64,000 nt of DNA from Wolfiporia cocos (Eukaryota > Basidiomycota > Agaricomycetes > Polyporales > Phaeolaceae). The stretch lies in assembly GCA_029448655.1 (NCBI GenBank), contig JACCLO010000002.1, positions 2,170,001 through 2,234,000 on the forward strand, given 5' to 3'. Positions 1 to 11,874 of this stretch are shown piece by piece. Position 1 is the stretch's first letter; every line of letters starts with the position of its first letter. Below the pieces are notes generated by a model, which saw only the letters and a list, made by a program, of their open reading frames with translations, was not told the DNA's origin and did no database searches. The position numbers and the translations under genes were made by a program.

Positions 1-2154
1 AGCTTGAACGTCTCTGTCTCCTTGCGTCTGGTAGAGGTAGACGATCGTGCATGACCGACTCCCTTGACTTTCGCAATCTCGCCGTCCCGGAATTTCGGGC
101 TCACCGGCGACTGACTAGGGCTGCTTTGGCTCGACATTCGGGAATGGGAAACCTCCGCCGGAGGCTGTGGTGATGGAGGGTTCGCCAGGATGGACGCGCG
201 TGCGACCGTGGGATCCTCCAATACGGAGAAAACCGCCGACGGCGAATACACAGCTGAGTCGACATTAGAAGAGGCAGATGCATCGTAAGTGCTGTCACGA
301 ATGACAGTAGTGGAGGGTCGAGTCGTAGCCGGTGTGGACGGGAGGGAATGGTCCTGCCAAGCTGACACGGCAGGTGAGGGCACATCCGCAGGTGAGGGCA
401 CGTCTGCAGATGATGGTACAGGAGCAGAGACGCCTTCTTTCGTGGCCATTACTTCAGCGACAGGTGCAGATACGGGAGGCTCTGCTGCTTCAGACACAGG
501 AATAAGACTTGGGGGTTCAACTGCCGCTTCAGCAGCAGAGGCAGGGGTAGGAGGTTCGACAATGACAGATAAGGGGACGACTACTTGCACGCCCTCGACG
601 CTGTCATGAGTACGGCTCTTGGCCAGAGGCGTATCGGGAACAGACGTATTGGGTGCCGAAGAGTTCCTGTCAGTAGCAAGAGAGCCCTCAGACGCACTGA
701 GCCTGAGCTCATCAGGATTCGTGACTGTTAGTTTTCCCAACGATATGGGCTCTTGGACAGACCCCATGGACAATGGGCGACCGTTCGCATACACATCCGC
801 GACGCCGCCCGCGGCGGGCCTCGCCGCGTCCCCGTCTATTGACGGAGGGGGAATTCGTTTTCCGGAATCCGGGCTTCTAGCACCATTGACAGCCGGCCAT
901 CTTGTCTGTGCACCTGTGGAATTTTGTCTATCGTCTGGGTCAGGAGCAGCACCGGGAGCCAAGTCACTGTTGATACCATTTGCGGCCTGACCTTGGTCGG
1001 GCTTGCGCAGGACGCTGAAGCGACGCGCGATGCGGCCCATGAAGCTCGTGTGCTTGTCCTCCTTCTGTGACGAATCAGGGTGCAGGATGCTCGAAGATGT
1101 TGACGGTGGCGGCCCGATTGACCTTCGCCTCATGATCTTGCGTTGCCGTTCGTCATCCGCGGCAAGCATTGACTGGGCGGGCGCTGACGCCGCCTTGGCA
1201 TGGCCCTCCTCAGTGCCGTTGCTATGCCCGCCGAACAGCCCACTGAAGGGTTTGCGGCGTTTGCTCAACCGGCGTGGGATGTGTGGAGCTTTAGGCTCGA
1301 CCTGCAAGTGTATCGCCGAGGTAGACTGGGACAGTGGAGAGGGCGTCACGGTCCTATGACGTCCTGTACCACCGTTGAGGCTCGCCCTACGCGCTCGAGG
1401 GTCTGACGAGCTCTGCGCGCCTAATCAGTTGGCAACTTGGTAAATCGCGACTGCGGCTCACCTCCGTGTCAATCCCCCGATCGCTGTTGTTCGTGCCGAC
1501 ATCGTACGGTGACTCGTGGTGCCAGCTCTTGCCCCATGGATCTGACACATCGAGCATGTCAACGTTATCGGTTTGCGAGGTCTTACGCGTCCTGACCCGG
1601 GCATTGGGGTCGATGATACGAATTTGAGAGGAGTTTGGCGTCGGTGATGACGATACAGATGGCGTTCTGCTCATTACACGTGTAGACTCCTGAGATCGCT
1701 CCGTAGCAGTGGGCATGGGGGGAAAAGACGGAGAGAACTGGGACGGCGGTGAGTTCTCTTGCGGTGGTGCCAGATGGATGTTGCGGTACCAGCGAGGGCC
1801 GACGGGGTTGTGCATCGGGTACTTCGACTTGAACGAGCCAGGATTGCTCAGAGCCAGTGCTTCGGCATCCGGGCGGAACCATTGTGGGAGCGCAGCCAAC
1901 GGGTCGGGGATGAGCGACGTCGGCGAGAAAGCAGAGAAGCTAGGGCCGTAGTACTGGTCCTCCTGCACTACCTCTCTCTCCTTGCCGTTGCTGCGGTAGG
2001 ACTCGGTGGGGGAGAGGGGCCGCTGTTCCATAGTGGGGGAATCGATGGGTGAGTGCGCAGCCGCCTTCTTGACGGTTTTGCGGGAGAGCAGGCCTTTCCC
2101 ACCGCCTTCGCGAGACTTGTGGGTCTTTCCGCGGCCAAGCTTCTTTCCTCCCAT
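1..2154 (-). CDS. Pal1-like cell morphology protein, 3' end beyond window
   Basis: The gene reads leftwards from ATG 2154. Exon 1 is 1462-2154 (231 codons). A 49-nt GTGAGC...GCAG intron occupies 1413-1461, and exon 2 runs open in phase from 1412 to the left edge, so the C terminus is missing. The best signature is SDPWGKSWHHESPYD at about residues 204-218, which resembles the conserved core of the fungal Pal1 family (cortical and endocytic proteins that set cell shape). The N terminus is Lys/Gly-rich. Exon 2 is Ser/Pro/Ala-rich and mostly disordered, with a basic stretch (IPRRLSKRRKPFSGLF) soon after the junction. Seen: exon structure and motif. Inferred: a cortical role by family. It is divergent from ADE5,7. 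Confidence 0.72.
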
Positions 2155-2500
2155 GTCGGTTGGTAGCTCGGGCTCTGCGGAGGTGGGGCTCGTGGGCGGC
2201 GACTGGAAGACAAAGAGTGAGCGCTCCTGCAGGTGAAGGATGCGAAACGTGATGAGGGCGGGGGATACGACTTGCCTGGTCGTGCCAGCGCATGGTGGTG
2301 GCTATGGACGGGGTGGACGGCGAGCGATAGGCTATCTGTCGTTCTGGGAGGAAGAGGACATGGAGGCGAAGGAGCGACTGAGAGAAGAGTCTCTGCCGTC
2401 ACAACAAACACGTTGCGGCATTTGTGGATCGCCGCGTGCGCGGTCCCTGGGGGCGCCCTGTTTTCGCTCATTTTCCTTTTCCTCTCCTCCTCTAGCCACC
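2155..2500. promoter_or_regulatory. Divergent promoter, Pal1-like / ADE5,7
   Basis: This 346-bp gap separates two divergently read start codons. A pyrimidine-rich tract (about 2461-2495) lies just before the ADE5,7 ATG, as is common in fungal promoters and leaders. I see no clear palindromic factor site. Confidence 0.5.
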
Positions 2501-5351
2501 ATGTCCCTCCGTGTCCTCCTCATCGGCAGCGGCGGTCGCGAGCACGCCCTCGCATGGCGCCTCGCCCGCTCCGACCTCGTCGAGCACATCTTCGTCTGCC
2601 CCGGCAATGGCGGGACTGCGCGCGAACCCAAGACCAGCAACATTGATGTCTCGGCAACTGACTTTGCTGCGCTTGTAGACTTTGCGCTTAAGAACCAGGT
2701 GTGCACTCATCTAACACCCTTTCGGTGTCACTTCATGCACCATTGCGCAATAGATTTCTCTCGTGCTTCCTGGCCCAGAGCAGCCGTTGGTTGACGGCGT
2801 AGAGACGCACTTCCGCAAAGGTACTAGTCATTCGCAGTAAATGCAGAAATGCTCTCCAACAATTCTGTGTTCAGTCGGTATCCCCGTCTTCGGCCCGAGC
2901 GCACTTGCTGCGCGTATGGAAGGCTCGAAGGCGTTCTCAAAGGCCTTCATGGAACGGCACTCTATTCCCACGGCCAGATTCAAGGTGTTCGCGGCGGCTG
3001 AAGTCGACCAGGCAATTGAATACGTCAAGACATGTGGTTTCAACGTCGTGCTCAAGGCCAGCGGGCTTGCTGCAGGCAAGGGTGTGCTGATTCCACAGAC
3101 GGTGGACGAGGCGGTCGCCGGTCTGAAGGAGATGATGGTCGAGAACGTATTTGGAGCCGCAGGTCTGCGACCCCGCCCATGTGTACATAATGCCATGAGA
3201 ATAATATTCGTTTCTTACGCCAGGCAGCGAGGTAGTGATTGAGGAGCTCCTGACCGGGCCAGAGATCTCGGTGCTCGCATTCTCGGACGGATATACAACT
3301 GTGCCACTGCCTGCCGCGCAGGACCACAAGCGCATTGGTGAGGGTGACACAGGCCTCAACACAGGCGGTATGGGTGCCTATGCGCCCGCGCCGGTAGCGA
3401 CGCCCGCCATCATGGACCAGATCATGAAGGAGGTGCTCCAGCCCACGATCACTGGTATGCGCAAGGAGGGTACGTAAGGCACAACGAACGCGCTAGGCGA
3501 TTCCTGAACGCGCCCACAGGATTCCCCTTTGTCGGAATGCTGTTCACTGGTTTCATGCTCACTCCCTCGGGACCGAAAGTCCTTGAATACAACGTCAGAT
3601 TCGGCGATCCGGAGACGGAGGCGCTGATGCTCTTGCTTAGCGACGACACCGATTTAGCAGCGATCCTTCTCGTGCGTACACTGAGCGCTCTCTCCAGCCC
3701 TGCTCACAGAACTCTGTAGGCCTGTGCTGAGCGGCGGCTCGACGCCGTGCAGGTTAAGACGCGCCCCGGGTTTGGCGTCTCCGTCATCCTGGCTTCACAG
3801 GGATACCCCGGGAGCTATGCAAAGGGCAAGACGATCACCGTGGGTAATGTACCAGAAGGTGCGCCCGTGTCGCGGCGCCTGCTCCCACTGCTATTGATAG
3901 CTAATCACCTCCCGTTCGCGCTAATACTCAATAGGAGTGGTCGTGTTCCATGCCGGAACAGCCCAGAAGGGAGATCAGACTGTTACCTCTGGCGGGCGCG
4001 TCATTGCTGTCTCTGCGTACGCGCCGACACTACGCGAGGCGCTTGATCTCGCGTATGCCGGCGTTGATCAGGTATCGTTTGAGGGCAAGGTGTATAGACG
4101 AGACATCGCACATCGGTTGGTATGGCTTGCGGTGGCTCAAACAACCTACTAAAATAATATTTTGCACAGCGCGCTTACTCAGGAGAATTCTACGCCTGGT
4201 CTCACGTACGCGCAGGCTGGTGTCTCGGTAGATGCTGGTAACTCACTAGTTGAGGCTATCAAGCCGATGGTGCGCGCGACCCGCCGTCCTGGTGCGGATG
4301 CAGAAATCGGTGGCTTCGGCAGTACTTTCGACCTCAAGGCTGTTGGCTACCGGGACCCCGTGCTCGTCAGCGGGACCGATGGCGTCGGCACGAAGTTGCG
4401 AGTGGCCATGGACGCGGGTGTGCACGACTTCGTTGGTAAGGGATGACCTCTATAATGCCTCCGTCCTATGATCAATTCGTGGTGTCCAGGCATTGACCTG
4501 GTTGCAATGTCCGTCAACGATCTGCTGGTTCAGGGAGCTGAGCCGCTCTACTTCCTGGACTATTACGCCTGCAGTAAATTGGACGTTCCAATTGCAGCCC
4601 AGGTCATCAAGGGCATCGCACAAGGATGCCTGGATGCCGGATGCGCTCTGATAGGCGGAGAGACGGCGGAGATGCCAGGAATGTACCAAGAAGGTCCGCC
4701 ACCCGATCCTTGCCCCTATCCAGTCACATAGGCTCACGGAGCAACTCAGGTGACTACGATCTCGCGGGCTTCGCGGTAGGCGCGGTAGAACGCGACCTTA
4801 TCCTGCCACAGCCGGACATCCGCCCGGGAGACGTCCTGCTCGGGCTGCCGTCGTCCGGCGTGCATTCGAACGGCTTCTCGCTCGTGCGCAAGATCGTCGC
4901 GCTGTCCGGATTGTCCTATGCGAGCCCGTGTCCCTGGGACGAGTCGACAACGCTCGGCCGTGCGCTGCTCGAGCCGACGCGGATCTACGTCAAGTCCGTG
5001 CTCCCCGTCGCGCAGGCAGGCCTTATCAAGGGCATGTCGCACATCACCGGCGGCGGCTTTATCGAGAACATCCCCCGCGTGCTGCCAAAGGGCACGGGCT
5101 GCTATATCGACGCATCATCGTGGGACCTGCCTCCGCTCTTCCGGTTCTTGATGAAGCAGGGCGGCGTCGAGCCGCTCGAGATGTCGCGCACGTTCAACAA
5201 CGGCCTTGGGATGGTGCTCGTCGTTGATGCGGGCCGGGTTCAGGAGGTCGTGCGTGCGCTGCAGGCTGCGGGCGAGCCACAGGTCTTCCAGATTGGCGAA
5301 GTGACAGGTCAAGCGGGAGTTGAGATGCGTAGCCTCAGCGCATGGGCGTAA
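2501..5351 (+). CDS. ADE5,7: Bifunctional GAR synthetase / AIR synthetase
   Basis: A fused purine-synthesis enzyme for steps 2 (phosphoribosylamine-glycine ligase) and 5 (AIR synthetase) of cytosolic de novo IMP synthesis. Ten exons: 2501-2698, 2754-2820, 2875-3162, 3224-3469, 3520-3671, 3720-3858, 3935-4115, 4170-4435, 4490-4693, 4750-5351, giving 780 aa, near the usual length. The N-terminal GARS half shows [15 protein letters not shown] at the start, [11 protein letters not shown], the ATP-grasp region with [11 protein letters not shown], and [10 protein letters not shown]. The AIRS half begins about residue 440 ([14 protein letters not shown]) and shows [39 protein letters not shown] and [15 protein letters not shown] [14 protein letters not shown]. 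All introns are 49-76 nt. The ATG lies in the favourable context GCCACCATGTCC. Confidence 0.95.
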
Positions 5352-5818
5352 AACAAAAAAGTCATGAAGATGACCAGAACCAGCTGAGAACATCCAGCTC
5401 GGTCTAGATGCATTAAAAGTACGCCGCGGTACTGTAGTAACAGTTAGTAACACCACGACATGGTTTGCTAGGTTGTAACATATGTGGGAGATGCGAATGC
5501 GAAAGATGCTACGGTAGTCTCACAGAAACTGATGGCTTTTGGGTGTGTGGCATTGACATCAAGGGGTCGGCTAGAAGGTAACCAAGAGATGAAGCAGTCG
5601 AGAATCTAAAGAGACACGGTGCAGTATGAGCGAATGCGTGACGAACGGAGTGGAGGGTCCGATGGATGGCAACAATAGCAGAGCAGCGGCAGAGCTGAGT
5701 CCCCACCTAGAACACGAGACGAGTGCGCGAAAAGGATACAGGATACATCAGAGATACGCGGAGCGATGCATGGAATATGAGCGAGAGACAATGACATGCT
5801 GGGGGATAAGAATCCGTT
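5352..5818. other. Convergent 3' intergenic gap
   Basis: These 467 bp lie between the stops of ADE5,7 (+) and the ankyrin/CCCH gene (-). They presumably hold two 3' UTRs. The short ORFs present have no recognisable content. Confidence 0.5.
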
Positions 5819-8022
5819 TTAGGCCGCAACAGCGACTTCTTTTGCGGCGTCGGGCGCCGCCGTAGCCGCAGCGGCGAAGGAGATAGGTAATTTGCTAATG
5901 GGTGGCTCTGGGGTTACACCGTTGGACTTGTGCTCACTGTCCTGAGCGAGCGTGCGTCAGCGACTACGTCAACAAACACACTGATCATCACCTTGCTACT
6001 CTGCTCTGGCGAGTTGTCACGAGGAGCTGCCTGGCCCTCTTTGCGCGGAGGTGGTGCCTGCAAGACCTGCGCGGCCGTAGGACCATTGTACCCATTGATC
6101 GTTGGCGTGTTCGACCTTGGGCTACGGAGGGGCGGGGTAGTGCTAGAAAGTACAGGGAAGTCGTCGGCACTGGGCAGCCGCTGAGGCTTGGGAGGAGCCA
6201 CTTTCTTCTCGGGACGAGCGCCGTTCGCAAAGTGACTCGGCTTGAAAGGCGGCCCACGCCTGCTTCCAGGCTCGCTGGATTGCGAGCGGCTGGAATTGGT
6301 TGTGGCAGCACCGCCCTTGGCGGCATTGCGCGCATGTTCGCCCTCCTGCTTGGGCAAGCCATTAGAAACGGACGTGGCTAAAACGTCGCAATACTTACGT
6401 CTTGTACGGCCATTCCCGCATACTTCTCCTCAAGAAAAGCCATACCGTTCATGTGGGTGGATGGACGAGGGCGGTGGCCCCCTCTAACGGGAAAGTGCGG
6501 AGGGTGGTGAGCAGGGTGGTAAGGGAGGGAGTTATCGGGGAGAACATGAGGGAAGCGGCATTCATCACTGCCAAAAACTAAGAACAATCCGACCCGCGTG
6601 TTGAATTAGAGACGTACCCGTTTTTGCACCTCCCGAGAGGGAAGAACAAACAAGGAGGCTTCCTACCAGGTCCGCCAAATGCTCCCCGGCCGCGCGCACT
6701 CCCACGTCTGTGGTGCGTCATGCCGTCCCGAAATACGGGTCCAGGGCCGTAGCCATCTGCTTGCGGCCCCGTGGGGGACTTTGGTGACCCGATGCCGTCA
6801 GCAACGGCACCATTGGGAACCATGCCATGAGGCACGTAGTGTCCCACAGGATCCATGGGGTATGCGGGAACGGCTCCAGCGGCTACAGGGGAAACAGGAG
6901 TGTACATCTGCTGCTGAGGAGGGGACTGCGGTCCTTGCTGGAGGGGAGGAAGCGGTGGGATGCCCACTGGGACGGGTCCCTGGCCGGGATGAGCGTATGT
7001 TGGCGACATAGGCGGCACTACGCCGTATGGCATGGGAGGGGGCGCCGCTGACGGGCTAAACGGAGTTTGAACAGGAGACATGACCTCCGAGCTTGACCGC
7101 GCGTGTCCCATAGGTGGGTGAGGGGGTGCGGGCTGAGGTCCAGGCGGCGGAGAAATGGGGTTCATGGGCACGCCATTGGGAGACGTAGGGAATGCCGACT
7201 GGGGCACGCCATAGAACGGTGGCGGGTAAGGAGCGGGAGCCATTGGGTCATACGGAGGGTACTGCGTGGGTGGGGGAAGAGGGCCTGGCATGTAGGCGGC
7301 CTGTGGGTGCGCGAATATGCAGGAAGTGCCGTAGCGGCATGCAGGGAAATACCTGCACGGGATCATGCGTGCCACTTCCGGAGGGGGGAGGTTGGGGATG
7401 CCGTTGTGGTCGGACGGTACCGGAGGGGGCGGCGGGTAGTATACCGCTCCTTCCGGCAGCATGGGCGCACCCATCGGCATACCGTAGTAGTATGCACCGG
7501 GCGGGGGGCCGTAGTAGCCCTTGGCGGGATCCATGTTAGGATCGTGAGGGTAGGGGGCCTCCTGCGGGGGCGCGGCGTTGGCGTTCAGTTTGTTTTTTGC
7601 TGCTTCCAGCAACTCGAGGATGGTGGAATCTGTCGTGTATGACTCTGGAATGCCTTGACTGGAAGCATTTGTTGGATCGGCACCTGTCTGCAGCTTAACC
7701 ATCGTCTATGGCAAAGCGTACGGTGCGGGTCCCCCCAAATTAACACAACGCACCTTTGTCCAGGAGCGCCCTCACAACCTCGACGTGACCATTTTTCACG
7801 GCTTCAATGAGAGGCGTGACGCCAGTGTGGTCTGTAGAAGACGGATGGTGTTAACTCATCTATCGATCGAACCGGAGTTGCTGCGCACAAATTGACCCAG
7901 CAAACCCAAAAACCAGCTGACGCACCCTTGATCTCGAGATCCACTGACGATGCCTCGTTAAGAATTTCCTGGACGTTGTCGAGGTTACCCTCAGAGCAAG
8001 CCTTCCAGAGAGCAGACACCAT
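5819..8022 (-). CDS. Ankyrin-repeat plus tandem CCCH zinc-finger protein
   Basis: Six exons: 7926-8022, 7754-7831, 6618-7683, 6399-6567, 5992-6345, 5819-5941, giving 628 aa. Residues 1-60 form an ankyrin segment (WKACSEGNLDNVQEIL ... GVTPLIEAVKNGHVEVV). A C-x5-C-x5-C-x3-H finger (CRYFPACRYGTSC..H) sits at about 168. After a long Pro/Gly/Tyr-rich linker comes a second finger C-x7-C-x5-C-x3-H (CLFFPLGRCKNGDEC..H, near 400-420), split by an intron whose removal restores the third Cys. The C-terminal 200 residues are Ser/Pro/Ala-rich and disordered. CCCH fingers generally bind RNA, so a role in mRNA regulation is inferred. The exact orthologue is not recognised. Confidence 0.85.
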
Positions 8023-8358
8023 TTATGCTGAAGGAGATGGGCGGCAAGAGGGGCCTGGGTAAAATCGTACTAAGCTCGCGAGCGCAAGGAAACAAGAAAA
8101 TAAGCATACCTGAGGCAAATGAAGCGGGGTAAGACGTTCCTCGGGCAAAGGACAGGCGAAGAGACTCGCGCACACTCGATTTACTTCACTCGGCAAGAAA
8201 AAAATCGGCACAATTACGTAATTGATCGTGCTGATCTGCACATATATGGCAACTCTAGTGGGTCGAGTCATCAACTGTGTCCTGCCGAGCTACCCCTCCG
8301 GGGTCGAATTACTGCAGTCAAATTAGATTCCGCGCTCTGTGTCTACATGACTCTGCGT
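8023..8358. promoter_or_regulatory. Promoter of the ankyrin/CCCH gene
   Basis: This 336-bp gap lies between two genes on the minus strand. It carries the 14-bp perfect palindrome CAATTACGTAATTG at 8211-8224, whose core TTACGTAA matches the Yap/AP-1 type bZIP consensus. Confidence 0.5.
8211..8224. promoter_or_regulatory. 14-bp palindromic bZIP-like site (TTACGTAA core)
   Basis: CAATTACGTAATTG is its own reverse complement. The core TTACGTAA is the classic Yap1-like response element of fungi. It lies about 190 bp upstream of the ATG of the ankyrin/CCCH gene. Binding is inferred from the consensus only. Confidence 0.4.
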
Positions 8359-9877
8359 CTAGACAGCAAGCTCCAGTTTTTGCAGCAAGCGCTGCGCTGG
8401 CTTTCCTGCCGCATGCTCTGGCAAATCAAGTTCACGAATTGGCGGCAGCGACATCAGCCACCTGGCCCTTTCCTCTACATCCTGGTCTATGTAGTACGAG
8501 TTCCTTAGTCACCTGTTAAGCAACGAGGCAATGCAAAGTTGCCGCACCTTCATAGAGAACTTCATAGACCTGAGATATCGCCTTGATCATTAGGCCGTTG
8601 ATATGATGCTCACACGACTCACTGCAGTGGCAATAGGTGCGCTCACATCTAGGTCCTTGACGATCTTCTTGAGTGCCTTCGCAGTCGTGACCCCTTCCGC
8701 CACACTCCCCAGAGTTTTGATGATATAGTCTATTTTTTCCCGCTTCCCCAGACGGTATCCCACGGTGTAATTGCGACTCGTGGATGAGCTACACGTCAAG
8801 AAGAGATCGCCCACACCTGCAAGAGTCAAGAATGTCAAGGGTGATGCACCGTATGCGATACCGATACGGGTCATCTCCGCGAGTCCCCTCGTGATCAAGC
8901 CTGAAGGGTTAAGGTAAGTGAAGTACCACCGCGAGCGCGGCAGTGACTGACTGGCTCTGGTATTGTTCTCGAAACCGAGGCCATCGGACATCCCAGCAGC
9001 GATAGCATACACATTTTTGAGAGCTCCCGCCAGCTCCAGCCCAATAGGATCATCACCGGTGTAACTACATGACAATATCGCATCGGATATTAATCCCTCG
9101 CAATTTCGGCTTATGTATTACGTACCAGCGGAACCAAGGCTGATGGAAGAGCTGCGATGCTTTATCGGCATGCTCTGATGACAACGAGGCCACAGAGACC
9201 GATGTCGGCTGTCGCTTCACAACTGATATAGAGTTGGGTTGCAGTGGAGCGTAGGCAATCAATACACGCAATTATACACGCAATTAATACGTACTCTCTT
9301 TCGCAAATGAGGGGCCTGACTGGATGCCGTATAATGTATCACGTATCAGGGGACCGCAGGCTAGCGTGAGCTTACAATGAAGGTGGCTTGTTTTGCAATT
9401 TCTGGACCACAGGTATCCACGATGATTTCAAGCGTCAAGGCATGAGTAGCAATCTCGATACCCTTGTTGACGAAAATCAACAGAGGTAGGTTGGATATGT
9501 CAAGCTTCGGTTTCAATGCCGCAAGGGTCTCCCTGAGAACGTGATTACTGTCCATCACAACATGATCAGACGGCATGGGATTACCTCACACCTTCAGTCG
9601 GGATAGCAAAGAGGAGCACATCGACTTCTCGGATGATCTCCTCGGACGGGAACTCAGGGCCTACGGCCTTCACGGACGCAGGGAATGTGTGGTCCCTCAG
9701 CACGTCCGGGTTGTGGTGGAACTCGTTGAAATGCTGAACGACTTTTCCATCGCGAGACCAGATATATACGGTGTGGGCAGAGTCTCCGAGATGATCAGCG
9801 AGGCAGCTGCCGAAGTTTCCTGCACCGAACACCAAGACCTTAGATCTGTCGACATCCATTGGTTGCATAGAGGGCAC
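8359..9877 (-). CDS. NAD(P)-dependent glycerol-3-phosphate dehydrogenase, GpsA-like
   Basis: Interconverts dihydroxyacetone phosphate and glycerol 3-phosphate, feeding lipid and glycerol synthesis and NADH balance. Eight exons: 9585-9877, 9376-9532, 9295-9319, 9126-9222, 8952-9064, 8623-8900, 8548-8569, 8359-8486, giving 370 aa. The 25-nt and 22-nt exons are needed to keep homology. Seen: Rossmann VFGAGNFGSCLA near residue 16, SGPSFAKEIVKRQPTSVSVA, GLELAGALKNVYAIAAG with the catalytic Lys, NTRASLITRGLAEMTRIG and AGVGDLFLTCSSSTSRN. These match the bacterial GpsA branch more than the yeast Gpd1 branch (which lacks GPSFAKE). It is divergent from the syntaxin gene. The first splice junction was chosen because GVRETLAALKPKL then aligns in length with the family. 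Confidence 0.9.
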
Positions 9878-10404
9878 GCGCGATCGGAGGTTGTGTATAG
9901 ACCGGCCTTTGACTTGCTCAAGATGAAGGCTAGATGTGTGCGGTCTGGTGGGTAGAACAGGACAAGGCCGAGTGAGCGTTGAAAAGGAAAGGGATTAGTC
10001 TGCAAGAAGGCAATCTCATGTGGCTGCTCCGTTTGTGCAAAAATTCAATAGAAAGATTCTCTTTAAGACTATAATATTGGAAGATGCGTGAAGGCCAGGT
10101 CTGAGGGTATGACGAAGAAACAACCTCGGACCTGCAAAGCTCGGAGTAGCCATTCGCGAATTGTGTCATGGGTGGGCCAGGCACGTGAAACGTCGATCTG
10201 CGCATCTCAGCTCGCGTCGGTGCGAATGTCCGCGACACGTCTGCTGTGCTCTTTCACTGCTACCCTGCCGACGCTGGCTTAGCGATTCTGCTCACTGGCC
10301 GATATACCTAGGAGACATCCTCAGCTCACTCTTGCCTGTGGCGTCCCCTTGACTTTCCCGATACCCTGAGTCTAAGTTAAGCCTATCTTTATTGCGATTC
10401 AACA
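9878..10404. promoter_or_regulatory. Divergent promoter, GPDH / syntaxin
   Basis: 527 bp between two divergent start codons. A CACGTG E-box stands at 10182-10187. No TATA box is obvious near either start. Confidence 0.45.
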
Positions 10405-11751
10405 ATGCCTGTCCAGGACCGGACAAACGAGTTTCGGGCATGCGTGGAGTCGATACGAAACAGGTCCTCGATCCCTAATAGGGGAGCGGACGTCAAGCAA
10501 CGACTGTTGCAATCTCAGGGAAAGGGGGCTGGAAGCAAGTCGGAGTTTAGCAGGATGGCGTCCGCTATAGCAAAGGACATTAGCAGTACAACAATCAAGT
10601 TGGGCAAATTGGCACAATGTGCGTTTTCAATTCATTGTATTGTATATACGTGCAAATGGCTGTGTGTAGTGGCGAAGCGGAAGACCCTGTTCGACGACAG
10701 ACCGGTAGAGATTAGCGTGCGTCGTCAGGCCTACCCGCACGACCCTCACAGCTGAGCCCTCTATAGGAACTCACATACATAATCAAGCAAGACATTGCGA
10801 ATATCAACAAACAGATTGCTTCTCTGCAGTCATCTGTAAAACAATGTAATGCGCAGGGCGCGTCCAAGACGCCTGAAGGGAAGCAGCTAGAGGAGCATAA
10901 TCACAACGTCGTGATGCTTCTACAAAGCAAGCTGGCTGATACCAGCATGACATTCAAAGATGTTCTCGAAATTCGAACACAAGTGTGTGCCCACCGCATG
11001 TCCGACGTTGCTCGACCGCTGAATGCGACATATTCAGAACATGAAGGAGTCGAAGGACCGAACGGAGCAATTCATGCACTCGACTTCCGCAGCAGCGAGC
11101 CAGGCGCCTTCGAGTAACCCATCTTATACTGAGTGAGGGCTTTGATTAACTTCTATTCCTTCACCAGATTCTCTGCTGTTCGGAAATACACAAAGACAAG
11201 ATCCCATGGGTGATGGTACCCTGGTGTCATCACGTTACGATGCGAAGGGTAAAGGGCGTGCAACCCCTCAGCCCAACGGCGACATTCTTGCTTTGGACCT
11301 CGGCGCAGCAGAAGAGGGGTCGGGCCAGAATGGAGATGCATTCATGCAGATGCAGCTCGTCGAGCAGCAGGTGCGTGCCATTACGTGTCGTCATATCCCA
11401 ATGCTGAACCATGCGCAGGATAACTATATCCAATCCCGGTCAACCGCGATCGAATCGATTGAATCTACCATCGCGGAGCTCGGACAAATATTCACTCAAC
11501 TTGCGCAAATGGTCGCAGAGCAGCGAGAAACAGTACAGCGTATAGACGCTGACACAGTAGACATAGCATCGAACGTCAGCGGAGCCCAACGGGAGCTCCT
11601 GAAATATTATGCCAGCATCTCGAGTAACCGGTGGCTCATGCTGAAGGTCTTTGGTGTTCTCATCGTCTTTGTGAGTCCGTTACAATAACGTGTTGATATA
11701 CCGTTCACTGATGTCCTGCTACAGTTCCTGGTATTCATCCTAGTGTCATAA
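10405..11751 (+). CDS. SED5: Syntaxin 5 / Sed5-like Qa-SNARE
   Basis: A t-SNARE for ER-Golgi and intra-Golgi vesicle fusion. Seven exons: 10405-10618, 10670-10716, 10767-10982, 11038-11113, 11168-11370, 11419-11670, 11725-11751, giving 344 aa. The N terminus MPVQDRTNEFRACVESI matches the short Sly1-binding peptide of the Sed5 family. The Habc region follows (LFDDRPVEISELTYIIKQDI, ANINKQIASLQ). The SNARE helix begins near residue 253 (DNYIQSRSTAIESIESTIAE) with the zero-layer Gln in MVAEQRETV at about 287. A single C-terminal membrane anchor (MLKVFGVLIVFFLVFILVS) is split by the last intron. The family assignment is strong, and the symbol follows yeast usage. Confidence 0.93.
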
Positions 11752-11874
11752 TGGACGCTGAGCGCCCCGAACTTGTATATAGTTAGACACAGGACGATGG
11801 ATTTCCCATTATACGGACCCTTTCCATATAGATCGCGGCGAGCACAGTCCCTGGCAACAGCACAACTCGAATAC

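Noticed and set aside
1..1400. Plus-strand frames of about 100-120 codons
   Set aside because: The minus strand carries a continuous spliced Pal1-like frame here; the plus frames are shadows.
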